DNA of 64,000 bases from Duganella sp. CF458 (lineage in GTDB: Bacteria; Pseudomonadota; Gammaproteobacteria; Burkholderiales; Burkholderiaceae_D), in the NCBI RefSeq assembly GCF_900113115.1, contig NZ_FOOF01000006.1, forward strand, positions 265,292 to 329,291, written 5' to 3'. Each line of letters starts with the position of its first letter. The stretch's first letter is position 1. The notes below the pieces were generated by a model, which did no database searches, was not told where the DNA came from, and saw only the letters and a list, made by a program, of their open reading frames with translations. A program made the translations under genes and the position numbers. This document shows positions 43,501-53,600 of this stretch, piece after piece.

Positions 43501-43695
43501 GGCTTCGTACCGATGGCGATTGCGACCGGCACCGGGGCGGAAGTCCAGCGTCCGCTGGCGACCGTGGTGATTGGCGGCGTGTTGTCCTCGACCGCGCTGA
43601 CGCTGCTGCTGTTGCCCTTGCTATACCGCCTGGCCTATGGCCGCAAGGAGGAAATCAGCCCGGTGCCGCCAGCCGCTCTCGCAGGAACTCGATAA
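40528..43695 (+). CDS. czcA: Heavy-metal RND efflux pump CzcA
   Basis: A 1055-residue inner-membrane pump of the HME-RND family. It has 12 predicted membrane helices in two halves, each with a large periplasmic loop. The DFGIIVDGAVVIVEN motif in the fourth helix (near residue 402) carries the proton-relay acids typical of divalent (Zn, Co, Cd) exporters; the exact metal cannot be fixed by eye. AAGGAG precedes the ATG. Its last 41 bases overlap the 3' end of the convergent LysR gene. No czcRS sensor genes are nearby. Confidence 0.93.
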   Translation: MLSRIIQACIGHRWLVMFAVLAMAVLGAVNYKKLPIDAVPDITNVQVQINTAAAGYSPLEVEQRITFPIESLMAGLPRLEQTRSLSRYGLSQITVVFKDGTDIHFARQLISQRIQDARGQLPAGLTPTMSPIATGLSEIYLWTVDAAPDARKPDGTPYTPTDLREIQDWIIKPQLRNVPGVTEINSIGGYDKEYLVAPTPAKLASYGLNLSDVVTALERNNGNVGAGYIEKEGEQYLLRAPGQLKSVADIGNIVVSTIDGVAVRVADVATVGVGAELRTGAATRNGREVVLGTVFMLIGENSRAVALAVEKKMVDINRSLPAGVSATPVYNRTVLVEKAIDTVKRNLLEGAVLVIGVLFLFLGNLRAALITAMVIPLSMLFTFTGMVANNVSANLLSLGALDFGIIVDGAVVIVENCVRRLAHAQHDAGRPLTRDERFAEVFAAAHEARRPLLFGQLIIMIVYLPIFVLSGIEGKMFHPMAFTVVTALLGAMLLSITFVPAAVALFMNKPVSEEEGRLMLAAKRRYGQLLDYVMANRPVVFSAAGLLLALSVLLATRLGTEFVPNLNEGDFAVLTVRIPGTGLGQSVQMQQQIEKTLVAKFPEIANVFARTGTAEIASDPMPPSISDGYIMLKPEKDWPKPKRSREELLAAIRTTLEQLPGNSYEFSQPIQLRVNELISGVRSDVAVKVFGDDLDVLNAKATEIGAILGKIPGASGVKVEQTSGLPMLQIQVDRERAARLGLNVAEVQELIATATAGREAGAMFEGDRRFDIVVRLPETLRSDIELLKRLPVPLPKKEGARPAYVTLAEIATFDTAPGPNQLSREQGKRRVVVTVNMQDRDIGSFVEEAQQAILKGVKLPAGYWLAWGGQFENLQNAAQRLKVVVPASLALVFALLFLMFNNARDGALVFTGIPFALTGGIFALWMRGIPMSISAAVGFIALSGVAVLNGLVMISFIRSLREQGQPLADAVRNGALVRLRPVLMTALVASLGFVPMAIATGTGAEVQRPLATVVIGGVLSSTALTLLLLPLLYRLAYGRKEEISPVPPAALAGTR

Positions 43696-44545
43696 AGCGT
43701 TGCGTCTTGGCCGGGACCAGCCGCGTCTCGGTCAGGGCGTACACGGGCGTGGGCTTGCCATGCCATTGCGGCAGGATGCGCTGCAAGCGTCCTGCCGCGA
43801 CATCGTCGGCGACGATTTCGTCCGGCAGCAGGATGATCCCCATATCGAGCGTCGCCATGCGGCGCATCAGGCCAACGCTGTTGATGGCAAAGCGGCTGCT
43901 GACAGCGATCGGCACGCCTTGCTCGCCATCGAGCAGGGTCCAGGTGCTGGACTTCACCAATCCCAAACAGGAATGCTGCGCGAGGCTGGCCGGATCGGCC
44001 GGTTCGCCATGCTGCGCCAGGTAGCCGGGCGAGGCATACAGCTTGGGCGTCAACAGGGCAAGCTGGCGCGCGATCAACTGCGAATCAGCCAGTTCCCCCA
44101 TGCGTATCGCCACGTCATACGGTTCGCTGACCAGGTCAACGCGGCGCGGCGTCAGGTCCAGGTCAAATGTAATGCCGGGATAGTGTTGCGCGAATTCCGC
44201 GATCAAGGGGGCGAGATAGGTCTGCGCAAAATCCACCGGCAGCGAGGCGCGCAGCACGCCGGTCGGTTGCGCCAGCATGCCGCCCAGTTGTTCGTGCGCC
44301 AGGCGCGCTTCATCAATGATGCGCTTGCAGCGTTCGAAATAGATCTGGCCAGCTTCCGTCAGTTCGATCTTGCGGGTCGTGCGATGCAGCAGCCGCAGGC
44401 CGATGGACTTTTCCAGGGCGGCGATCCTGCGCGAAATCGTGGAATTCGGAATGCCCAGCACTTCCCCTGCACCGCGAAATCCCTTGGCCTTCACCACTTC
44501 CACGAACAAGGCCATGTCGTTCAAATACTCCACTGATTGCTCCAT
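43655..44545 (-). CDS. LysR-family transcriptional regulator
   Basis: A 296-residue regulator with an N-terminal winged helix-turn-helix (about 5-65: MALFVEVVKAKGFRGAGEVL, STISRRIAALEKSIG) and a C-terminal co-inducer-binding domain (about 90-296) of the AaeR/DsdC-like type. The ATG at 44545 is chosen; a TTG at 44566 is also in frame, and neither has a clear ribosome site. It is divergent from the old-yellow-enzyme gene across a short gap, so it most likely regulates that gene. Confidence 0.9.
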   Translation of the reverse strand: MEQSVEYLNDMALFVEVVKAKGFRGAGEVLGIPNSTISRRIAALEKSIGLRLLHRTTRKIELTEAGQIYFERCKRIIDEARLAHEQLGGMLAQPTGVLRASLPVDFAQTYLAPLIAEFAQHYPGITFDLDLTPRRVDLVSEPYDVAIRMGELADSQLIARQLALLTPKLYASPGYLAQHGEPADPASLAQHSCLGLVKSSTWTLLDGEQGVPIAVSSRFAINSVGLMRRMATLDMGIILLPDEIVADDVAAGRLQRILPQWHGKPTPVYALTETRLVPAKTQRFIEFLRERLAAPG

Positions 44546-44636
44546 CCATGGATCAATGTTCTGCAATTTACCATATTTATCTCATTTCGAAGGTGGTGGA
44601 TGATGGCGTATCTCCAATCACTTGCAGGAAAACGAA

Positions 44637-45695
44637 ATGAGCAAACTGTTCGATACCGTCCGTGTGGGCCGCTATACCCTGGCCAACCGCCTCGCCATGG
44701 GCCCGATGACGCGCAGTCGCGCGCAGTACGACGGCACGCCGGGCGACCTGGCCGCTGAATACTATGCGCAGCGTGCTGGCATGGGCCTGATCGTGACCGA
44801 GGGCACCCAGCCTTCGGAAGACGGCCAGGGATATTTGACGACGCCGGGCATCCATACCGATGCCCATGTGGCGGGCTGGAAGAAGGTGGCGGATGCCGTT
44901 CATGCCAAGGGTGGCCGCCTGTTCATGCAGTTGATGCATGCGGGCCGCATGTCCCATCCGGACAATACGCCGCACCACAGGCAGGGCGTTGCACCTTCCG
45001 CCATTGCGCCGAATACGCCGATGTTCACTCCGGCCGGCATGCAGGAGATTCCAGTGCCGCGCGCGCTCGGCACCGCCGAAGTGCGCCAGACCGTGGACGA
45101 CTTCCGCATGGCCGCCCGCCGCGCAATCGAAGCGGGAGCCGACGGCGTGGAAATCCACGGCGCCAACGCCTACCTGGTGCAGCAGTTCTTCGCGCCGAGC
45201 GCAAACATGCGTGACGACGAATATGGCGGCTCCATCGTCAACCGCGCGCGCTTTGCCATCGAGATCGCCAAGGCCATCGCAGATGAAATCGGCGCCGACC
45301 GCACCGCCATCCGCCTGTCGCCCGGCATCACGCTGTGGGGCATAGACGAGGGCACGGAAGGCCCGACGTTGTATCGCTACCTGGTCGCGGAACTGGACAA
45401 GCTTGGCTTGGCCTACCTGCACATCATGCACCAGGGCGACGAAGCGCTGCTGACCGATATCCGCAAGCTGTGGACGGGTACCCTGGTGCTGAACCGCCCC
45501 GGCCGCCCGCGCGAGCAGATCGGCGCCGACGTCGAATCCGGCCTGGCGCAGTTGGAGGCTTACGGCCAAATGGTGCTGGCCAATCCTGATTTGGTCACCC
45601 GCCTCAAGACCAGGGCCCCGCTCAATGCCGCCGACCGCAACACCTTCTTCGGCGGCAGCGCGGCAGGCTATACCGACTATCCGACGCTGGTTTGA
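44637..45695 (+). CDS. Old-yellow-enzyme family alkene reductase (NemA/XenB type)
   Basis: A 352-residue FMN- and NAD(P)H-dependent ene-reductase with the TIM-barrel markers GPMTRSRAQYDGTP (N-terminal FMN region), the QLMHAGRMSH block, the active-site HGANAYLVQQFF and GGSIVNRARF. It reduces activated double bonds, nitro compounds or electrophiles. The ATG at 44637 follows AGGA. An upstream in-frame codon at 44622 lacks support. The adjacent divergent LysR gene is a likely sensor of such compounds. Confidence 0.92.
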   Translation: MSKLFDTVRVGRYTLANRLAMGPMTRSRAQYDGTPGDLAAEYYAQRAGMGLIVTEGTQPSEDGQGYLTTPGIHTDAHVAGWKKVADAVHAKGGRLFMQLMHAGRMSHPDNTPHHRQGVAPSAIAPNTPMFTPAGMQEIPVPRALGTAEVRQTVDDFRMAARRAIEAGADGVEIHGANAYLVQQFFAPSANMRDDEYGGSIVNRARFAIEIAKAIADEIGADRTAIRLSPGITLWGIDEGTEGPTLYRYLVAELDKLGLAYLHIMHQGDEALLTDIRKLWTGTLVLNRPGRPREQIGADVESGLAQLEAYGQMVLANPDLVTRLKTRAPLNAADRNTFFGGSAAGYTDYPTLV

Positions 45696-45881
45696 GGGGG
45701 CGGTACTCCAATAGTAGAGGCACTCTTCAAATTAACCACAAGTCATTGATTTTATGGAATTTGTGATTATTGCAGGGGGCTTGGGGAGATTTTAACCAGA
45801 TTAATTCTCTCCAATTGTCACGAAACCCCATCTTAGTGCCGCATATCTATCACCAAATAATAAATATATATAAGCGAAACA

Positions 45882-45910
45882 TCTCGTTACGAGAGATACA
45901 CAGCTATACT
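45882..45910 (+). promoter_or_regulatory. Candidate promoter with overlapping palindrome for the cdiBA operon
   Basis: The 248-base gap 45696-45943 is much more AT-rich than its neighbours and holds no gene. TATACT at 45905-45910 is a good -10. Its -35 position is occupied by a perfect odd palindrome, TCTCGTTACGAGA (45882-45894). Such a dyad over the -35 would suit a repressor or activator site. Transcription would start near 45917, leaving a leader of about 27 bases. Confidence 0.45.
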
Positions 45911-45943
45911 TTTGGGCTGCAAAAAAATACCCAAGAGAAATAG

Positions 45944-47617
45944 ATGTTGTGTAAAAGAATAGAATTGGCCGCGCAGATTGCGATTGGCCTTGGCGCAGCG
46001 TTGCCTGCGTTCGCGCAGGTCGATCCTGCGTTGGCAAACCAGGAACTGCAGCGCCAGGAGCAGCGTGAGCGCGAGCGCGCGCGCCAGGACGAGGCCAAGC
46101 CGGACGTGCGCCTGCAACGCGACACCAGCTCGGCGCAGGCAGCCTGGCCGGAGAACGAGTCGCCGTGCTTCCCGATCCGCCGCGTCTTCCTGGAAGGCGA
46201 ACTGGCCGGTCAATTCCAATGGGCGCTGGCAGCCGCCGACGGTGCGCTTGGCCGTTGCCTTGGCAGCGCCGGCATCAACGTCCTCGTTGGAGAGGTCCAG
46301 AACGCACTGGTGGCCCAGGGCTATGTTACCGCCCGCGTGCTGGCGGCCCCGCAGGATTTGCTGAGTGGCGAGCTGCACCTGAAACTGGTGCCGGGCCGCG
46401 TTCGCGCGCTGCGCTATCCGGAGCAGCAGCCGGCGTTCAACAACGCGCTGCCGGTGCAGGCTGGCGAGTTGCTCAACCTGCGCGATATCGAGCAAGCGCT
46501 GGAGAACCTGAAACGCGTACCGGGTGCGCAGGCCGATATCGAAATCGTGCCCGGCGAGCAGCCTGGCGAAAGCGACCTACAGGTGAAGTGGAAGGGCGGC
46601 CGCGCCTATCGCTTCAGCGCATCGGTGGACGACAGCGGCAGCCGCTCGACCGGCACCTACCAGGGCGGGCTCACACTCTCAATAGATAATCCTTTCGGCT
46701 TGCAAGACCTGTTCTACCTGACCCTGAATCGCAACGTGCCGGGTGACAGCCCGGGCGGCGAATATGGCACCAGCGGCTATGCCCTGCATTACTCGGTGCC
46801 GTTCGACTATTGGCTGCTCTCGCTGCAACTGAACGATTACCGTTACCGCCAGACGGTGGCCGGTGCCTTCCAGGACTATATTTATCGAGGCACCAGCAAT
46901 ACCGCCGAATTGAAGCTCTCGCGCCTGGTGTACCGTGACGCCACCCGCAAGACCACGCTGTCGCTGCGCACCTACCAGCGCGGCAGCCGCAATTACATCG
47001 ACGACATGGAAGTGGAAGTGCAGCGCCGCCGCATGGCCGGCTTCGTGGCAGGTATCGCGCACAAGGAATTCATTGGCCCCGCCACCCTGGACAGCAACCT
47101 GACCTGGAAGCTCGGCACCAGCTCCTACGGCAGCCTGCCCGCGCAGGAAGAGGCCTTCGGCGAAGGCACGGCGCGCCCGCGCATCTTCAATGCCGACTTC
47201 ACGCTGAACTGGCCGCTGACAAAGTCCCTGTCTTACCAGGCTGCCTGGCGCCGCCAGTGGAACCGCACCAAACTGATTCCGCAGGACCGCTTCTCGATCG
47301 GCGGCCGTTACACCGTGCGCGGCTTCGACGGTGAAGCCAGCCTCTCGGCAGAACGCGGCTGGCTGCTGCGCAATGACTTGAACTGGACCATCCCCGAGAC
47401 CCGCCACCAGCTGTACTTCGCGCTGGACCACGGCGCAGTTTCCGGCCCCTCTGCGGCGCTGCTGCGCGGCACCCACCTGACCGGCGCTGCCCTTGGCTGG
47501 CGCGGCCAGTTCGGCGGCCTGAGTGCCGACTTCTTCGCGGGCAAACCGGTAAGCAAGCCGCACGCCTTCCGCACCGCCAGCGTTGCCACTGGCTTCAATC
47601 TGAATGTCGAGTTCTGA
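45944..47617 (+). CDS. cdiB: Two-partner secretion transporter (CdiB/FhaC/ShlB family)
   Basis: A 557-residue outer-membrane Omp85-type transporter that exports the adjacent giant exoprotein. It has a signal peptide (about 1-25, ending AFAQ), an Arg/Glu/Gln-rich plug helix and linker (about 30-62), two POTRA domains (about 75-150 with CFPIRRVFLEG, and 150-225), and a 16-strand barrel. The conserved VRGF loop tip lies near residue 457 (YTVRGFDGEA) and the protein ends in Phe, as needed for barrel assembly. It is separated by 5 bases from the exoprotein gene. The gene symbol assumes the locus is CDI rather than plain FHA. Confidence 0.93.
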   Translation: MLCKRIELAAQIAIGLGAALPAFAQVDPALANQELQRQEQRERERARQDEAKPDVRLQRDTSSAQAAWPENESPCFPIRRVFLEGELAGQFQWALAAADGALGRCLGSAGINVLVGEVQNALVAQGYVTARVLAAPQDLLSGELHLKLVPGRVRALRYPEQQPAFNNALPVQAGELLNLRDIEQALENLKRVPGAQADIEIVPGEQPGESDLQVKWKGGRAYRFSASVDDSGSRSTGTYQGGLTLSIDNPFGLQDLFYLTLNRNVPGDSPGGEYGTSGYALHYSVPFDYWLLSLQLNDYRYRQTVAGAFQDYIYRGTSNTAELKLSRLVYRDATRKTTLSLRTYQRGSRNYIDDMEVEVQRRRMAGFVAGIAHKEFIGPATLDSNLTWKLGTSSYGSLPAQEEAFGEGTARPRIFNADFTLNWPLTKSLSYQAAWRRQWNRTKLIPQDRFSIGGRYTVRGFDGEASLSAERGWLLRNDLNWTIPETRHQLYFALDHGAVSGPSAALLRGTHLTGAALGWRGQFGGLSADFFAGKPVSKPHAFRTASVATGFNLNVEF

Positions 47618-47622
47618 GCATC

Positions 47623-50600
47623 ATGAATAAACTTCGCTACCGTATCGTTTTCAACAAAGCACGTGGCATGCTGATGGCCGTGGGCGAGAGTGCCCGCAGT
47701 TGCAGCAAAGGCGCCGGCCAGACCGACGCTCTCGATAGTTCGGCACCTGCCGCCTTCGGGCACCCTGCGTTGCGCCGACTGACTTTGCTGTTCGGGGCTG
47801 CTTTCGGCGGATTCCTTTGGGCCAGCCACGTACAGGCGCAGATCATCGCCGATCCGAAGGCGCCAAGCCAGAACCAGGCCATCGTGCTCAAGGCGGCCAA
47901 CGGCGTGCCGCAAGTAAACGTGCGTGAGCCAAGTGCGGCCGGCGTATCGCGCAACGTCTATTCGCAGTTCGACGTGGCCAAGGGCGGCGCGATCCTGAAT
48001 AACGCGCGCTCGAACGTGCAGACGGAACTGGGTGGTTGGGTTGAGGCCAATCCTTGGCTGAAATCGGGCGCCGCGAAAGTGATCCTGAATGAGGTGAACT
48101 CGAACAACCCGAGCGCACTGCGGGGTTACATCGAAGTGGCGGGCCAGAGGGCGGAAGTTGTGATCGCCAACCCGTCCGGTATTTCCGTGGACGGTGGCGG
48201 CTTTATCAACGTGAGCCGCGCGACGCTGACCACCGGTTCACCGTTCATGACCGATGGCAGGCTAGCAGGCTATGAGGTGCAACGCGGCCAGATCGTGATC
48301 GATGGCGCCGGCCTGGATGCGAGCAAGACCGACTACACGGCCCTGATCAGCCGATCGCTGGTGCTGAATGCCGCCCTGTGGGCGCAGCGCCTGAACGTCG
48401 TGACCGGCGTGAACAAGGTTGCGGAAGGCGAATCGCCATCGGTGACGGGGGTGGGCCAGGCAAGAGATTCCGCTCCGCAGTTCGCGATTGACGCATCGCG
48501 CCTGGGTGGCATGTATGCGAACCAGATTTTCCTGGTCGGTACCGAAGCGGGTGTCGGCGTTCGAAATGCCGGCGAAATCGGCGCGGCGGCAGGGCAACTG
48601 GTTGTCACAGCCGAAGGGCGTCTTGAAAACACCGGCACGCTGGCGGCATCGAAGGGTATGCAGGTTGCGGCGCGCGGTACGTTAGACAACAAGGGCAAGT
48701 TGCAGGCGGGCGAAGACCTGGCGCTCAAATCGTCCGCCGTGACCAATGGCGGCAGCATCAGCGCGGGCGGCCAACTGCTTGCCGCGGTGGCCGGCGATGT
48801 CGATAACCGTGGCGGCGCGATCGAGGCGCGCCGCGTTGAGTTGGGCAGCGCGAATGGCGCCTTGCTGAACGCGGGCGGCAAGATCGTGCAAGGCGGCTCG
48901 TCGGCACTGACCGTGAACGTTGGCAGCGCCAATAACTCGGATGGGGTGTTGGGACAAGCTGCAAGCGCCACGGATAGCGGCACGGGCGGCACTGGCACCG
49001 GGACCGGTGGCAGCACCGGCGGCTCCGGAACTGGCGCCGGCACCAACACCGGCGCAGGCGGCACGACCGGCTCCGGCAGCACGGGCGGCAGCGCCGTTCC
49101 TGCGTTGCCAGCCGGCGAGATTAAGTTCGCCGCAATGGACAACCAGCACGGCCTGGTCACCGCCACCGGCGGCATCAACCTGGAAACCGCCGCATTGGTC
49201 AACCAGCGCGGCCAGGCCAACCTGCGCACGCTGAAAGTAGACGGCGGCACCCTGGACAACAGTCAGGGCCAGATCGGCGTACAGCAAGACACGACCCTGC
49301 TCGTCTCTACGCTGAACAACCAGGCAGGCCGCTTGCTGACCGGTGGCGCCTTCAACGCCACGCTCGGCGAATTCGACAACAGCAATGGCCTGCTGCAAGC
49401 AAACAAGCTGTCCATCGACGTCGCACGCTATTTGAACAATGACAGCGGAACTTTGCTCAACCTGGGCACCGGCGATGCCACCATCAACGTCGCAGGCAAG
49501 TTCCAGCAAGCCAGCGGCAAACTGGAAACCGCCGGAAACCTGACGCTTCGCGCTGGCGAAATCGCTGGCACCGGCAGCAAATTGAACGTCGGCGGCAACT
49601 TCGCCCTGAACAGCGGAACCACCATTTCCGAACAAGGCGACTGGCGCATCGGCGGCAGCGCGCAACTGGAAACCGGTGCGCTGACCAATACCTCCGGCGC
49701 CATTGCCGCGGCTGGCGACCTGTCGCTGAAAGCCGCTGCACTCACCAACCAGGATGGGCAACTCGCGACCGGCGGCCAGGTAGCCTTGGAAGTGACGGGC
49801 GACGTGGACAACACGTCCGGCGTGGTCCAGGCCAGCAAGGGCCTGCAACTGAAATCCGGCGGCACGGTGCATAACGGCGAAGGCACCATCGAAACGCTGG
49901 GCGGCCAAGGCAGCCTCTCAGTGCATGCCGCCGCAATCGACAACCGCACCGGCAGCATCGTCAACGCCGGCAACGGCCCATTGGCGTTGAAAGCTGCAGC
50001 GATCGGCAATAGCGGCAAGATCGGCGGCAATGGCGCTATGCATATCGACGCCGAGTCTCTGACCAACACGGCGCAAGGCCGCGTAACGGCCACCGGCGAC
50101 GTCAACATGAACGTCGGCTCCCTGTTGAAAAACGAGGGCAGCATCGGCAACGGTGGCAGCTTCACTATGACGCAGGCCCAGTCCGCGCTGGTGAACTCCG
50201 GCGAGATCCTCGCAAAAGGCCCGTTGAAGATCGAAAACCGTTCGATCGACAATCGCGAAGGCACGATCGCCACTGCCGAAGGGAGTACCAGCCGCGTCGA
50301 CCTCACGTCCGGCTCCCTGCAGAACGACGCCGGCACCATCCGCGCCGACGGCAGCGCCTCCGCGCGCATCGCCGGCGATGCAAGCAATGCGGGTGGCTAC
50401 CTCGGTGCCGGCGGCGCGCTGGACTTGCGCGCCGGTGCGGGCATCAACAACGACTTCGGCCGTATTGAAAGCCGCGACGAAATGACCGTGACGGGCGACA
50501 CCCTGACCAACAGGGCAGGCAGCATCGTCTCCGCCAGCGTCGGCCAATCGTCGTTCACAATCAATCGTTACATCGCAAACAATGGCCTGATCGGCAGCAA

Positions 50601-53600
50601 CGGCGCCCTGACCGTCAATACGGAAAGCCTGACCAATGGCACCGGCGGCACCGTCACCGCCATGTCCGACCTGGTCTTGAAGGTGCGTTCTGAATTGAAC
50701 AACCTCGATGGCCAAATCAGCACCCAGGGAAAATTCAGTTTCGACCTGCAAGATGCCACGCTGCGCAACAGCGGCTCCATTTCCTCGAAAGGCGCGGTAA
50801 CGCTGAATGCGCGCGAGGTAGATAACCGCGCCGGTCAAATCATCACCGCCAGCGGCTCCGCCATCTCGGCCAACATTGGCAAGCTGGATAACCGCAGCGG
50901 TATCGTCAGCTCCGGCGCCGACGCAACGATCACCGTTGCCGGTGCCCTCGACAACAGCAACGGCGAAATCCAGACCGCGCACGACATTCAGTTGAGCGCG
51001 GGCGGCGCGATCACCAACGCCGGTGGCCTGGTCCAGGCGACCGGGGCAGCTAGCACCACGCGCTTGAATGCCGCTTCGATCGACAACACGACCGGCCGCA
51101 TCATCAACGTCGGCACAGGCAATACCACTGTGACCGCGACTGGCCACATTGCAAACAGCGGCCAGATCGCCGGCAACGGAAAAGTGGACCTGTCCGCCGA
51201 CAGCCTGCGCAACCAATCGCAAGGCACCATCAGCGCGGGCGGCGACATGTCGCTCGCCGTGCAGTCTTCGCTGGACAACGCCGGTACCGTCAGCAGCGCC
51301 GGTGACCTGACGACGAATCAGTCAGCCTTGGCGTTGCGTAACAGCGGCACCATGGTCGCTGCAGGCGCTGTCAACCTGACCGCCGCAAGCATCAACAACG
51401 ATGGCGGCAAGCTCGCCACCACCCAGGGTTCGAACGCCGGTGTACATCTCACCGCCCAAAATGCCAGCAACCAGGCCGGCACGATCATCTCCGACAACAA
51501 GGTGGAGCTGCAAGTCACGGGCGACGTCGACAACCGCGGCGGCCTGCTGCAAGCCCGCACGGACCTGCAGCTCGAATCCGGTGGCACCGTTAAAAACGGC
51601 GGCGGCATTATCGAGTCCATCTCTGCTACGAGCGCCTTGAACCTGAAAGCCGGCGACTTGGCCAACGACACGGGCCGCATCGTCAACGTAGGCACCGGCG
51701 CCACGACGCTGGATGCCGACCATGGCATCGCGACCAACGGCACAATCGCTGGTAATGGCGCGCTGCAAATCTCTGCCGCCACGCTCGAAAACCAAGCTGA
51801 CGGCATAATCGCGTCCGCGCAAGGCATGACCGCCACGGTGACCGGTTCGTTGGCTAATGCCGGTACGATCAATAGCGGCGGCAAGTTGCAGATCAACGCC
51901 AACGGCGCGACTGTCAGCAACAGCAAGGTGCTTGTTTCGCAAGGCGAGATGACCCTGCACGCAGGAGACGTCAACAATGACGGCGGCCAGCTCGCCACCG
52001 CCAAAGGCTCTGGCGCGGCACTGACAATCGAAGCAACCTCGATCAGCAACCGCAGTGGGTTGATCATGTCCGACGCAGCGGCAATGATCGACAGCGCCGG
52101 CAAGCTCGACAATACGCAAGGCACCATGCAATCCGCCGGCTCGCTGGGCATCGACGCCGCAGGCGCCATGAGCAACAACGGCGGCGTGGTGGAGGCACTC
52201 GCCCTAAACGCCACGCTCGACCTGCACACCGGATCGCTGGCAAATGGCACCGGCCGCATCGTCAACGTCGGCACCAACGCGACCACCGTGAATGTCGACA
52301 CCTCGTTGGATACTGCTGGCCTGATCGCAGGCAATGGCAACCTTGCCATGTCTGCAGCCGACCTGACCAACCGCACCGGCGGCAGCATCGCCGCATCGGG
52401 CGGAAAGCTGGACATGACGGTTGGCCACGGCATGGACAATGCAGGCGCGATCAGCAGCCGAAGCACCTTCACGCTGAACGCAGGCGGAAAAGCCGTAAGT
52501 AACAGCGGCCAGCTTGTCAGTGGCACCGATGCGAACCTCGCAACGGGCGCTTTCAATAACAATGGCGGTCAGTTGGTGACCGTCAAGGATGGCGGCGGCA
52601 ACCTGCGTCTGGACTCTGACAGCATCAGCAACACCAGTGGTGTCATCGTTTCCGACGGCAGCGCAAACATCACCTCGCGCGGTGCCTTGGGCAACCAGGG
52701 CGGCGTGATTGAATCGTCGACACAGAACGGCACGCTCGACATCGCAGCCAGCGACATCAACAACGGCACCGGCCGCATTGTCAATGTAGGCACGGGTGCG
52801 ACCAACTTGACCGCAACTGGTGCCGTAACCAACAACGGCCAGATCGCCGGCAACGGCACGCTCAACGCGGTCGCATCCACGCTGGACAACGCCAGCGCCG
52901 GCAGTATTTCCTCCGCCGGTAACCTGAATTTCGGCGTGCGCCAGTCCCTGAATAGCGCCGGCAAGATCAGCAGCGGCGGAACATTGACCTTCGAGCAGGC
53001 AGCCGCGCAGTTCAGCAATAGTGGCCAGATCGGTGCGGCCGGCGCGATCAACGTCCACGCCGCTACCATCAGCAACAATGGCGGCCAAATCGCAACTGCC
53101 ACTGCTGGCGGCGCAAACATCACGCTGGACAGCTTAGGCTCCATGAGCAACCGCAGCGGCGCAATTGCAGCCGCAGGCAACACGAGCGTGGTCTCGGGCT
53201 CAAACTTCGACAACACCCAAGGCCAGGTGCAGGCCGCAGGAAAACTGTCTGTCACCGCCGGCGGGGCGCTGACCAACAACAGCGGCGCGCTGGAAGCACT
53301 GAGCGCAGGCTCCACGCTGGACGTGCAGGGCAACGCGATTAGCAACCTGGTGGGCCGCATGGTCAACGCAGGCAATGCGCGCACCACTATTACCAGCGCG
53401 AGCAGCATCACTAATGGCGGCACCATAGCCGGCAACGGCGCGTTGGTACTGAACGCAAAGAGCTTGCAGAATCAGGCCGGCGGTGTGATCTCCGCCGCTA
53501 CCACGCTCGACCTGGCTGTGCGCCAACAGCTCGACAACCAGGGCGGCGCGATCAGCAGCGGCGGTGCGCTGACGTTCAATCAGGCCGCAGCCTCCTTTGC

